Below the pieces are notes generated by a model, which ran no database searches, had not been told where the DNA came from, and saw only the letters and a list, made by a program, of their open reading frames with translations. Positions 1 to 6,060 of a DNA stretch of 36,123 nucleotides are shown here, one piece after another. The position numbers and the translations under genes are program-made. The DNA comes from Solirubrobacterales bacterium (GTDB lineage: Bacteria; Actinomycetota; Thermoleophilia; Solirubrobacterales; 70-9). Numbering within the stretch: the first letter of the stretch is position 1; each line of letters opens with the position of its first letter. Where the stretch lies: contig JADGPJ010000021.1 of the NCBI GenBank assembly GCA_017882505.1, positions 1 through 36,123 on the forward strand, in the 5' to 3' direction.

Positions 1-221
1 CGCGAGCCGGCCGCGGAGACCGCCCGCACCGCGGCGACGGTGGCGGCGCCGGCGAGGACGCCGCCGGCGGCGGCGATCGCGGCGGTTCGCACCTCGCTGC
101 GCAACACCGGCAACGCCGGTTCCGCGTAGGGCGAGGGCAGCGCCCGAACCGGGTCGGTCGCGTCGCGCGGTCCGGCGTCTTCTTCGGCCAGGATCTCGCC
201 GTCTACGTCGAGGTCACTCAC
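1..221 (-). CDS. Unknown protein, N-terminal part, runs off the left edge
   Basis: About 73 codons are visible, reading from a GTG at 219-221 toward position 1. The first 35 residues are acidic and polar. From about residue 45 an Ala/Gly/Val-rich stretch (AAIAAAGGVLAGAATVAAV) looks like one membrane segment, so this is probably the cytoplasmic tail and first helix of a membrane-anchored protein. The start is supported by a TANNNT box (TAGAGT, minus strand, 229-234) exactly 7 nt upstream, which would make the transcript leaderless; I see no Shine-Dalgarno sequence. I do not recognise the family and the rest of the gene is outside the window. Confidence 0.55.
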   Translation of the reverse strand, partial: MSDLDVDGEILAEEDAGPRDATDPVRALPSPYAEPALPVLRSEVRTAAIAAAGGVLAGAATVAAVRAVSAAGS

Positions 222-310
222 CGCCTCGACTCTAGCGACGCCCCAGGTCGCCTCCCTGGGGGGTGGCTGGAAACCCCGGACGTTGGGGATTCAAAGGGGT
301 GGGCGGGTGG

Positions 311-408
311 GGTCGGGTACCCCTCTCCCGGAAGCCGTCGCGCAGCTGGGTCGCTCGCATGGGCGCGGGGTGTCTGAACATGAGCTTCCGGGAGAGGGGC
401 ACCCGACC
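311..408. repeat. 98-bp palindromic element with 25-nt arms
   Basis: The arms are 311-335 and 384-408. They are reverse complements over 25 nt with a single mismatch (A at 319). They enclose 48 nt (336-383) without obvious internal pairing. The arms contain CTCTCCCGGAAGC and its complement. The size and the long near-perfect arms resemble a short non-autonomous palindromic element or the DNA for a stable RNA hairpin. No T-run follows on either strand, so it is not a standard terminator. Confidence 0.8.
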
Positions 409-429
409 CTCTACGGGGTCCATCCCTCT

Positions 430-562
430 GAAAGCTCGCTCCCGGAAGCTCCCGTCCCCAGGGAGCCTTCCGATCCCGAAGCTCCCGTCCCAAGGAGCCT
501 TTTCCGATTCCCGAAAGCTCCCGTCCCTTGCGATCTCTTCCGAAAAACGAAAGCTTCCCACC
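430..562. repeat. Degenerate tandem array, 34-36 bp units, each a potential hairpin
   Basis: Units begin with GAAAGCTC or GAAGCTCCCGTCCC-type sequence at 430 (short), 444, 478, 513 and 549 (partial), giving unit lengths of 34, 35 and 36 nt for the full copies. Within a unit, GGAAGCTCCC is followed by a near-complementary GGGAGCCTTCC (444-453 with 461-471; weaker in later units), so each unit can fold. The copies diverge from left to right. I see no spacer-repeat regularity of the CRISPR kind. Confidence 0.7.
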
Positions 563-587
563 TCGGGGCCGGGGGAAGTTCTCGTTG

Positions 588-614
588 GGAGGTGTCGGGG
601 GTCCCGACACCTCC
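588..614. repeat. Perfect 12-bp hairpin
   Basis: GGAGGTGTCGGG (588-599) pairs with CCCGACACCTCC (603-614) around a 3-nt loop. The stem can be extended by TCGT (582-585) with ACGA (615-618) across a 2-nt bulge. It lies 25 bp past the GNAT stop codon, where a terminator would be expected for that minus-strand gene. In that direction no U-run follows (the run of T precedes it), so intrinsic termination is uncertain. Confidence 0.7.
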
Positions 615-638
615 ACGAAAAACCCGTCCCGAGACCCC

Positions 639-1775
639 CTAAAGGGAGCTCTCGTAGAGCCGGTAGCGCTTGACGACCTTCCCCCCCATCCCTTCCATCG
701 CCCGGTTCATCGGTTTGTTCGTCTCCAGGATCCAGCCCATCTCGCCACCGCCGATCGCATCGGGTTTCGCCGCCTCCTCGAGGTGTTTGAGGTAGAGACC
801 GGCGGCGACGCCGCTGTGCCGGTACTCGTGCTTGACACCGAGCGCGAAGACGCGCAGCTGGTCGACCTTGCGCTTGCCGAGCAGGAACTTGAGCCAGCCG
901 AAGGGCAGCAGCTTCCCGTTCAGCTTCGCCATCACCTGGTTGATGTCGGGCAGGGTCAGCGCCGCGCCGACGACCTCGCCCTCCTTTTCGGCCATGAAGG
1001 TCCAGTCCTCGTTGATCACCTGCTTCAGGTTCTTGGCCTGGAACTCGACCTCGGCGTCGGTGATCGGGACGAAGCCCCAGTTGTCGCCCCAGGCCTCGTT
1101 GTAGACGTCCATGAAGCGCCGCACCTCGGCCGACATGTCGCGCTTGCGCATGTTGCGGATCGCGATCCCTTCGTCCTCCAGCGCCTTCTTGGCGGCGGCA
1201 TGGATGGCGGGGTCGAAGCTCTCGCCCTCTTTGAGGTCGCCGAACTGCAGTTCCCACATCAGCACGTCCATCGTCTTCGCGAAGCCCTCGGCCTCGATCA
1301 GCTGGCGGTAGTAGGGCGGGTGCCAGGGCTCGAGGATCATCGGCCGCCGCTCGTAGCCCTCGATCAGGATCCCGATCTCGTCGTTGGTGGTGAAGTCCAT
1401 CGGCCCGAGCAGCCGCGAGCGTCCCTTCGAGGCGGCGAACTCGCGGGCGGCGTCGAGAAGCGCGCGAGCGACGTCCGGGTCCTCGGTCGCCTCGAAGAAG
1501 CCGAACATCGCGTCGCTGCCGCCCTGGTACTCGTCCCAGCGATGGTCGACCTGGGCGCTGATCCGCCCCACCGGCTCGCCGTCGCGCTCGGCGACGAAGA
1601 GCTCGACCTCGGCGTGCTCGAAGTAGGGGTTCTTCTCGCGGTTGAGGAACTCCATCCGCTCGAAGACCAGCGGCGCCACCCACTGCGGGTGGGCGCGATG
1701 CAGGCGAAACGGGACCTTGACGAAGCCCTTCAGCTCGCGGCGCGTTCGCACCGGCCGGATCGTCACGCTTCCCAT
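639..1775 (-). CDS. GNAT-fold acyltransferase of the YghO / bacterial ceramide synthase type
   Basis: 378 residues, the usual length for this two-lobed family. Seen directly: the family-typical stretches NPYFEHAEVELFVA, EPVGRISAQVD, LLGPMDFTTNDEIG in the N-terminal half, and AWGDNWGFVPITDAE, LNGKLLPFGWLKFL and the terminal ILETNKPMNRAMEGMGGK in the GNAT-like C-terminal half. As I recall the literature, a protein of this family is the bacterial ceramide synthase of Caulobacter, which N-acylates a sphingoid base; other family members are uncharacterised. It is transcribed divergently from a serine-palmitoyltransferase-like gene only 26 bp away, which supports a role in acylating the product of that enzyme. 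ATG start 1773-1775 with a TAGGTT box 8 nt upstream suggests a leaderless mRNA. The family assignment is firm; the ceramide role is inferred. Confidence 0.85.
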   Translation of the reverse strand: MGSVTIRPVRTRRELKGFVKVPFRLHRAHPQWVAPLVFERMEFLNREKNPYFEHAEVELFVAERDGEPVGRISAQVDHRWDEYQGGSDAMFGFFEATEDPDVARALLDAAREFAASKGRSRLLGPMDFTTNDEIGILIEGYERRPMILEPWHPPYYRQLIEAEGFAKTMDVLMWELQFGDLKEGESFDPAIHAAAKKALEDEGIAIRNMRKRDMSAEVRRFMDVYNEAWGDNWGFVPITDAEVEFQAKNLKQVINEDWTFMAEKEGEVVGAALTLPDINQVMAKLNGKLLPFGWLKFLLGKRKVDQLRVFALGVKHEYRHSGVAAGLYLKHLEEAAKPDAIGGGEMGWILETNKPMNRAMEGMGGKVVKRYRLYESSL

Positions 1776-1801
1776 TGAGGCGCAACCTACACTCTGGGGC
1801 T
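1776..1801. promoter_or_regulatory. 26-bp divergent promoter region, two leaderless starts
   Basis: The whole space between two divergent start codons is 26 bp. On the plus strand TACACT (1788-1793) lies 8 nt before the ATG at 1802. On the minus strand TAGGTT (plus-strand 1784-1789) lies 8 nt before the ATG at 1775. The two -10 boxes overlap by two bases, so the promoters cannot easily be occupied together. The -35 regions would sit inside the opposing genes, and I see no consensus there. Confidence 0.5.
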
Positions 1802-3058
1802 ATGAGCGAGATCGCGAAAGCCCCGGTCGACGTCTTCGAGAAGGCGCGCAACCACGACCGCCTCGAGCAGCTCGAAGCGGCCAAAGAACACGACCTGCTG
1901 CCCTACTTCCGCCTGCTCACCTCGCAGGCCGGCCCGGTGGTGGAGATGGAGGGGCGCGAGACGATCATGCTCGGCTCCAACAACTACCTCGGCCTGACCG
2001 GCGACGATCGGGTCAAGCAGGGAGCGCGCGACGCGCTCGAGACCTACGGCACCGGCGTCACCGGCTCGCGCCTGCTGAACGGGACGACGCCGCTGCACCT
2101 CGACCTCGAGCGCGAGCTGGCGGAGTGGATGCGAACCGAGGACGCGATCGTCTACACCACCGGCTACCAGTCGAACCTCGGCTGCATCGGCACGATCCTG
2201 GGGCCGGGAGACACGGTGATCTGCGACTCCGGCGACCACGCCTCGATCCTCGACGGCTGCCGGCTCTCCGGCGCCAAGCTGCGCCCGTTCCGCCACAACC
2301 GCATGGACAAGCTGGAGAAGATGCTCCAGCGTGCCGCCGAGGACGGCGGCGGCGTCCTCGTGATCGTCGACGGCGTCTTCTCGATGGAGGGCGACGTCTG
2401 CAACCTGCCGCGGATCGTCGAGCTCTGCAAGGCGCACGGGGCGCGGCTGATGGTCGACGAGGCGCACGGGGCGGGGGTTCTCGGCGCCCGCGGCGCCGGC
2501 GCCTGCGAGCTGTTCGGCCTCGAGGACGAGGTCGACCTGCGGATGGGCACCTTCTCCAAGAGCCTCGCCTCCTGCGGCGGCTTCATCGCCGGCCCCGCCG
2601 ACGTGATCGAGTACCTGCGGATCACCTCGCGCTCCTTCATCTTCAGCGCCTCCGCCGTTCCGGCCGCCGTCGGCGCCGCGCTGGCGGCGCTGCGGGTGAT
2701 CCGAGAGGACGGGCCGGAGCTGTTCGAGACGCTGCTCGCCAACGCCGAGTACCTGCGCGAAGGACTGCGGCACCTGGGCCTGCAGGTGATCGAGCCCGGC
2801 ACCCTCCCCGACGGCACCACCGTCACCACCCCGGTCGTGCCGGTGGTGGTCGGCGACGACTGGCAGGCGGTTCTGCTCTGGAAGGCGCTGTTCGACGCCG
2901 GCGTCTACACCAACGTCGCGATCCATCCGGCGGTTCCCCCGGGCGGGGCGCTGCTGCGAACCAGCCTGATGGCGACCCACGAGCGCGAGCATCTCGACGA
3001 CGCCCTCGGGACGATCGCCCGGACGATCCAGGACTTCCCGGATCTTCCGCGCTCCTGA
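1802..3058 (+). CDS. Serine-palmitoyltransferase-like alpha-oxoamine synthase
   Basis: 418 residues, PLP enzyme of the alpha-oxoamine synthase family (SPT, KBL, BioF), which condense an amino acid with an acyl thioester. Visible motifs: SNNYLGL near the N-terminus, TGSRLLNGT, the PLP-stacking His in DSGDHASI, DEAHGAGVLG, and the Schiff-base lysine in GTFSKS (Lys253). The C-terminal NVAIHPAVPPGG..LLRTS resembles the bacterial SPT pattern (N-x-A-x-x-PA-x-P-x-G-x-x-LLR-x-S) more than KBL or BioF. The hydrophilic N-terminal extension before the catalytic core is also SPT-like. The ATG at 1802 is preferred: it has a TACACT box 8 nt upstream, whereas starts further up overlap the divergent gene. 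With the neighbouring GNAT protein it suggests long-chain-base and ceramide synthesis. KBL or another AOS specificity is the main alternative. Confidence 0.8.
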   Translation: MSEIAKAPVDVFEKARNHDRLEQLEAAKEHDLLPYFRLLTSQAGPVVEMEGRETIMLGSNNYLGLTGDDRVKQGARDALETYGTGVTGSRLLNGTTPLHLDLERELAEWMRTEDAIVYTTGYQSNLGCIGTILGPGDTVICDSGDHASILDGCRLSGAKLRPFRHNRMDKLEKMLQRAAEDGGGVLVIVDGVFSMEGDVCNLPRIVELCKAHGARLMVDEAHGAGVLGARGAGACELFGLEDEVDLRMGTFSKSLASCGGFIAGPADVIEYLRITSRSFIFSASAVPAAVGAALAALRVIREDGPELFETLLANAEYLREGLRHLGLQVIEPGTLPDGTTVTTPVVPVVVGDDWQAVLLWKALFDAGVYTNVAIHPAVPPGGALLRTSLMATHEREHLDDALGTIARTIQDFPDLPRS

Positions 3059-3349
3059 TCAACCGGTAACGAGACCTTGACATCCCCCGTCGTGGGTAGT
3101 TTCAGGCTTGTCCGGATCAGGACAAGGAAGTCAGCGGGCCGAAATTGTTGCTCTTAGCGACCGGCCTGCACTCCCGTTCGTCCACCGCGGGTTGACGGCT
3201 GACACCTTCACGACGTAGCTTGGCCTCCTCGCCGTTCGACCCGGGAGGGCCGCTTGGCCGGAGATTCGATCCGGTCCAGGCCGCGGCCTCGAACCGACCG
3301 GTCGACGGCGAGATTCCAGTTAACCGATTCCTTGAAGGGAGGAGTCCCA
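3059..3349. other. Intergenic leader region of the mIHF-like gene
   Basis: No gene is evident. It contains a perfect hairpin CTTGTCCggatcaGGACAAG at 3107-3126, possibly the 3' end signal of the upstream gene although no T-run follows. A TTGACA at 3077-3082 lacks a well-spaced -10 (TAGTTT is only 14 bp on). The better promoter, at 3192-3221, is listed separately. Confidence 0.5.
3192..3221 (+). promoter_or_regulatory. Sigma-70-type promoter for the mIHF-like gene
   Basis: TTGACG (3192-3197) and TAGCTT (3216-3221) are separated by 18 bp. Transcription would begin near 3228 and leave a leader of about 120 nt before the GTG at 3350. The start has a strong Shine-Dalgarno sequence, GGGAGGAG at 3337-3344. 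This gene therefore has a conventional leader, unlike many neighbours. Confidence 0.5.
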
Positions 3350-3721
3350 GTGGACACTGCCTCAACGGCAACCGCAACGACGATCGCATCTCCGGTGGAG
3401 GCCCCGCAGCACATGCAGGCGCTCGAACGGGCCAACCTGGTGAGGCTGGCTCGAGCCGAGCTGAAGCGGGCGATAGCACGGGGAGACATGGACGCCTCCG
3501 AGGTGGTCCGCGAATGCCCGTGGCAGACCGAGAGCATGACGATCTCCGAGTTGCTGACCAGCCAGCGCCGCTGGGGACGGACGCGGGCCCGCAAGTTCCT
3601 CACGCCGCTCTCCCTGAACGAGAACAAGCAGTTGGGGACGCTCACCTCGAGACAGCGCCGCCTGCTCTCAACTGAGCTCGCGTCGCGCTCGAACGGCGCT
3701 CGCGACGCGCTGACCGTCTAG
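3350..3721 (+). CDS. Actinobacterial integration host factor-like nucleoid protein (mIHF family)
   Basis: 123 residues. After a low-complexity Thr/Ala N-terminus there is an Arg/Lys-rich helix (ERANLVRLARAELKRAIARG). Then comes the module ISELLTSQRRWGRTRARKFL followed by a Ser/Asn-containing loop and LTSRQRRLLSTEL. That order (basic helix, short strand region, helix-turn-helix with a GRxRARK-type DNA-contact segment) matches mIHF, the single-subunit actinobacterial DNA-bending protein unrelated to alpha/beta IHF. The GTG start is chosen because GGGAGGAG lies 5 nt before it. The family often sits beside gmk, which is not the case here. The gene ends 6 bp from a convergent gene. Confidence 0.75.
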   Translation: MDTASTATATTIASPVEAPQHMQALERANLVRLARAELKRAIARGDMDASEVVRECPWQTESMTISELLTSQRRWGRTRARKFLTPLSLNENKQLGTLTSRQRRLLSTELASRSNGARDALTV

Positions 3722-4664
3722 ACCCGTTCAGCCGCGCATTCCGCCGACCCGGAAGCCGAGGCCTCCGGAGGCACGCTGGAATGCGCGGCGGGCCAGGAAG
3801 AAGGAGATCGCGAAGGCGACCGCGCCGACGCCGAGGCAGACCGCGAGGATCTGGTTCGCGAGGTAGAAGAGGACGCCGACCGTGAGCACGAAGACGGCTC
3901 CCGCCAGCAGCGTGGTGTGGGATCGGTAGCCGGCGAAGTGCTCGCGGATCGCGACCTCCATTCCGCCCAGCCCGGCCAGGGCGATGCCGATGCCGATCGC
4001 GGTCGGGTGCTGGCCGACGATGCCGACGATCAGCGAGACGATGCCGCCGAGGATCACCAGCTCCGCCAGCGGCACGGCACCCCAGGGCGCCGGCGGTCGA
4101 TCGTCCGGCGTGGCGACACGAGGCGCCGGCTTCCTCGCCGCCGCTTCCCGCTGCGCCTTTCGCTTGCCCTTCCCGCTCAACGGCCGCAAGCCGCCCGGCT
4201 AACGGACATCCGGAGGAGACCTTGACCCGCCACCAGCCCATCAACATCCCGATCGGCCCGAGGCGGGGGCGCGAGTGCCAGGCACCGCAACCGGGCTCGC
4301 CGATATCGGCACGGGAGACCTTGACCCACCTGAAGTCAGCCGGCGCCGCCAGCATCTTCGCCAGCAGCTCCCGGTTGTCGGCCTCGACCGTGGCGCGCCG
4401 AGCCAGCGTCAGGCGAGCCTCGGCGACCCGCTCCGCCAGCTCGTCGCGTAACCGCTCCAGCTCCCCCAGGTCGAGAATCCGTGGCTCGGCCGTGACCGCG
4501 CCGATCCGGTGGTCGACCTCGACCCGGCCGAAGGCCTCGGCGAAGAGCGCGGCGAGCTGGTGCTCGAGGTGGCCGATCTGCCGTCGCAGCTGATGACGGG
4601 CCAGACTCTCGTCGACCTCGACGTGGAGCGCGTTGAAGCTGTCTCGTTCAAGCAGTTCCGGCAT
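3642..4664 (-). CDS. Conserved actinobacterial protein (real part 4191-4664); frame stays open to 3642
   Basis: The first 158 codons look genuine. A predicted coiled coil covers about residues 15-105 (RRQIGHLEHQLAALF, ELERLRDELAERV), then a compact motif-rich end: FRWVKVSRADIGEPGCGAWH, RPRLGPIGMLMGWWRVKVSS, GCP. Function unknown. The ATG has a strong GGGAGG ribosome site 3 nt upstream and a good promoter. The oddity is the 3' end. No stop occurs where the conserved part finishes; the frame stays open to 3642, passing out of frame through the whole membrane-protein gene and into the convergent mIHF-like gene. A TAG lies one frame away at the expected end, so a one-base deletion or a sequence error near 4195 would explain it. 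The residues after 158 are not convincing. Confidence 0.6.
   Translation of the reverse strand: MPELLERDSFNALHVEVDESLARHQLRRQIGHLEHQLAALFAEAFGRVEVDHRIGAVTAEPRILDLGELERLRDELAERVAEARLTLARRATVEADNRELLAKMLAAPADFRWVKVSRADIGEPGCGAWHSRPRLGPIGMLMGWWRVKVSSGCPLAGRLAAVEREGQAKGAAGSGGEEAGASCRHAGRSTAGALGCRAAGGAGDPRRHRLADRRHRRPAPDRDRHRHRPGRAGRNGGRDPRALRRLPIPHHAAGGSRLRAHGRRPLLPREPDPRGLPRRRRGRLRDLLLPGPPRIPACLRRPRLPGRRNARLNGSRRSARRERRSSATRAQLRAGGAVSR
3728..4189 (-). CDS. Small four-helix membrane protein, unknown
   Basis: 153 residues from a TTG start. A basic N-terminal tail (GKGKRKAQREAAARK) precedes four predicted membrane segments, roughly residues 43-60, 63-80, 92-112 and 115-135, e.g. LVILGGIVSLIVGIVG and VFVLTVGVLFYLAN. 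A conserved-looking loop, AIREHFAGYRSHTT, lies between helices 2 and 3. I do not recognise a named family. The start is the weak point: no ATG or GTG is available upstream of the first helix, and there is no clear ribosome site. The upstream frame runs through this gene without stopping, so a frameshift joining the two is possible. It converges on the mIHF-like gene with a 6-bp gap. Confidence 0.65.
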   Translation of the reverse strand: MRPLSGKGKRKAQREAAARKPAPRVATPDDRPPAPWGAVPLAELVILGGIVSLIVGIVGQHPTAIGIGIALAGLGGMEVAIREHFAGYRSHTTLLAGAVFVLTVGVLFYLANQILAVCLGVGAVAFAISFFLARRAFQRASGGLGFRVGGMRG

Positions 4665-4677
4665 CGGCCTCCCACCA

Positions 4678-4705
4678 AGTGTAAATCAAGGTTCCGCGCT
4701 GACAA
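4678..4705 (-). promoter_or_regulatory. Promoter upstream of the conserved protein at 4664
   Basis: On the minus strand TTGTCA (4700-4705) and TACACT (4678-4683) are 16 bp apart. The start codon at 4664 follows 13 nt after the -10 box, so the leader can only be a few bases long and includes GGGAGG. This gives the 4664 gene its own promoter in the 60-bp gap after the B3/4-domain gene. Confidence 0.5.
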
Positions 4706-4724
4706 GCCGGAAACCATTAAGGCT

Positions 4725-5399
4725 TCAAGGCCGTGAAAGTTCGGCGGCGGCCATCCAGAGCGCCTCCTCGACCGCGATCCGGGGCACGCTGCCGACCTGG
4801 ATCGCGGCGATCGCGATCCGGCGGCTGTGAGGCTCGACCCCGCAACCCTCGGCGGTGGCCCCGAACAGCAAGCCCACCGGACTCGACTCGTCGGCCACGA
4901 TGAGCGTCCCCTGCGCGAGCTCGCCGGGGCGACCCGAAAGCGACTCGCCCGCCGCCGAGTCGCGAATGCAGAGCCTGCCGTCGACGCGCTCGGCGTCGAA
5001 GGCCCTCAGCGCCACCCCGGTCTCGACCGTGGCGATCGTCAGCGCGTCGGCGGGAAGGCCGAGGCTCTTGAACTCGCCGTCGCGGAGACGGTCGAGGGCA
5101 AGTTGCTCGATCGGCGTCCGGGTGCGGTCGGGGTCGAGCCCGATCTGGCGAAAGAAGACGCGGTAGGCCCAGGGAATCGGCCGTTCCCGCATCCGGATCG
5201 CGTGGGCGCCGTAGAAGCGGTCGGAGAGCTCGCGCAGGCGGCGGCGTACGGGGTCGGGACTCTTCTCGACTCGGGCGTCGACCTCGACCCAGGCGAACCC
5301 GAGGCCGGGAAACTCGGCGGCGACGTCGGGCGAGACCCAGCCCTGCTGCGGCGCCGGATCGCCGCCGGGCCGGGGATCGATCGGCTCCGGGGCGGTCAT
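4725..5399 (-). CDS. Stand-alone B3/4 tRNA-binding-domain-like protein
   Basis: 224 residues. The pattern from about residue 65 onward matches free-standing B3/B4 domain proteins, the fold that in PheRS beta carries the editing site. The parts seen are: WAYRVFFRQIGLDPDRTRTP, an IEQLALDRL helix, LPADALTIATVETGVALRAFD (the position of 'N..vd..Nl.SL..g.p.g..D' in relatives), then a strand-rich tail with GTLIVADESSPVGLLFGATA. Some stand-alone members are thought to edit misacylated tRNA; substrate here is unknown. The ATG at 5397-5399 starts one base after the upstream stop codon, so it is translationally coupled to the thioredoxin-fold gene. Confidence 0.6.
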   Translation of the reverse strand: MTAPEPIDPRPGGDPAPQQGWVSPDVAAEFPGLGFAWVEVDARVEKSPDPVRRRLRELSDRFYGAHAIRMRERPIPWAYRVFFRQIGLDPDRTRTPIEQLALDRLRDGEFKSLGLPADALTIATVETGVALRAFDAERVDGRLCIRDSAAGESLSGRPGELAQGTLIVADESSPVGLLFGATAEGCGVEPHSRRIAIAAIQVGSVPRIAVEEALWMAAAELSRP

Positions 5400-5400
5400 C

Positions 5401-6060
5401 TCAGCTCGCTGCCGCCGCCCGGGTCGCGTCGAGCAGGCCACGGACCCGGCTGCTCAGCTGCGCGGCCGTGAGGTCGCCGATACTGGCGCTCTCGAGCGTG
5501 CCGCCGGGATAGACATAGGCGAACGTCGGGCAGCCCCCGACCCGGTAGAGGCCGGCGACGGCGCCGTCGCGGTCGTACCCCACCGGCAGTTTCCAGCCGT
5601 GCTGGCGGATCAATTCGCGAACCGTTTCGCGGCCGTCGCGCACGTCCAGCGAGAGGAAGTTCACGCGCCCACGGTAGCGCTGGTAGACGGCATCGACGAC
5701 ATCCTGCTGAGCGGCGCAATCGCCGCCCTTCGTGAACCAGAAAGAGATCACCAGGGGTCGGTCGAAGAGGTCGCAGACGCGGATCGCGCCCGGGGTCGTG
5801 ATCCGGCAGGCGGGGTGACGGTGATCGGCGCCCGGGCAAGGGACCGCGGCCGATTCGCAGTCGTCCTGGGCGACGTTCGCGTCGCCTTCCAAGCTGCCGG
5901 CGGCGGCCGGCACCGCGAACTCCGGCAGCGGCCAGCGGGCCGGCTGGCGATCGAGCCCGAGCGTGTCTTCGCCGCCACCGCCGCTGAGGGTGTGGATCGA
6001 GGCGATCGCGACCAGGACGAGGAACAGCAGGCCAACACCGATCGAGTAGCGGTCTTTCAT
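5401..6060 (-). CDS. Membrane-anchored thioredoxin-fold protein lacking the CXXC motif
   Basis: 219 residues: an N-terminal anchor (SIGVGLLFLVLVAIASI, about residues 5-21), a Cys-containing extracytoplasmic linker, then a TlpA/ResA-like thioredoxin domain. VISFWFTKGGDCAAQQ is where the family normally has FWASWCxxC; here the first Cys of CXXC is replaced and a single Cys remains. The cis-proline side is GGCPTFAYVYPGG, which adds an unusual Cys next to the cis-Pro. The ATG overlaps the MMPL stop codon (ATGA at 6057-6060), implying coupled expression and probably a joint role in the envelope. A peroxidase- or chaperone-like role is possible; ordinary dithiol reductase chemistry is unlikely. Confidence 0.75.
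   Translation of the reverse strand: MKDRYSIGVGLLFLVLVAIASIHTLSGGGGEDTLGLDRQPARWPLPEFAVPAAAGSLEGDANVAQDDCESAAVPCPGADHRHPACRITTPGAIRVCDLFDRPLVISFWFTKGGDCAAQQDVVDAVYQRYRGRVNFLSLDVRDGRETVRELIRQHGWKLPVGYDRDGAVAGLYRVGGCPTFAYVYPGGTLESASIGDLTAAQLSSRVRGLLDATRAAAAS

Larger units (their letters stand above)
222..638. other. Gene-free, repeat-rich intergenic region
   Basis: This 417-base stretch lies between the divergently moving left-edge gene and the 3' end of the GNAT gene. Long open frames cross it on both strands, but they have repetitive low-complexity translations and no recognisable domain, so I do not call a gene. It holds, left to right: a small hairpin (CCCCAGG 241-247 with CCTGGGG 255-261), a long inverted repeat (311-408), a degenerate hairpin array (430-562) and a perfect 12-bp hairpin (588-614). 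Each is listed separately. I see no transposase, tRNA or phage signature. Confidence 0.7.

Noticed and set aside
430-562. CRISPR array
   Set aside because: Repeats are degenerate, contiguous and self-complementary without unique spacers, and no cas genes are present.
218-616. Long open frames on both strands across the repeat region, with GREL-type repeats in translation
   Set aside because: The repetition follows the hairpin array in DNA; there is no recognised domain, ribosome site or codon pattern. GC-rich DNA leaves antisense frames open by chance.
3077-3102. TTGACA ... TAGTTT as a promoter
   Set aside because: Spacing is only 14 bp; the 3192-3221 pair with 18-bp spacing is a better candidate.
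4213-4326. Direct repeat GAGACCTTGACCC, twice about 100 bp apart, and a similar GAGACCTTGACA near 3071
   Set aside because: On the minus strand both 4.2-4.3 kb copies encode the VKVS motif of the same conserved protein, so coding constraint explains them; the third is chance similarity.
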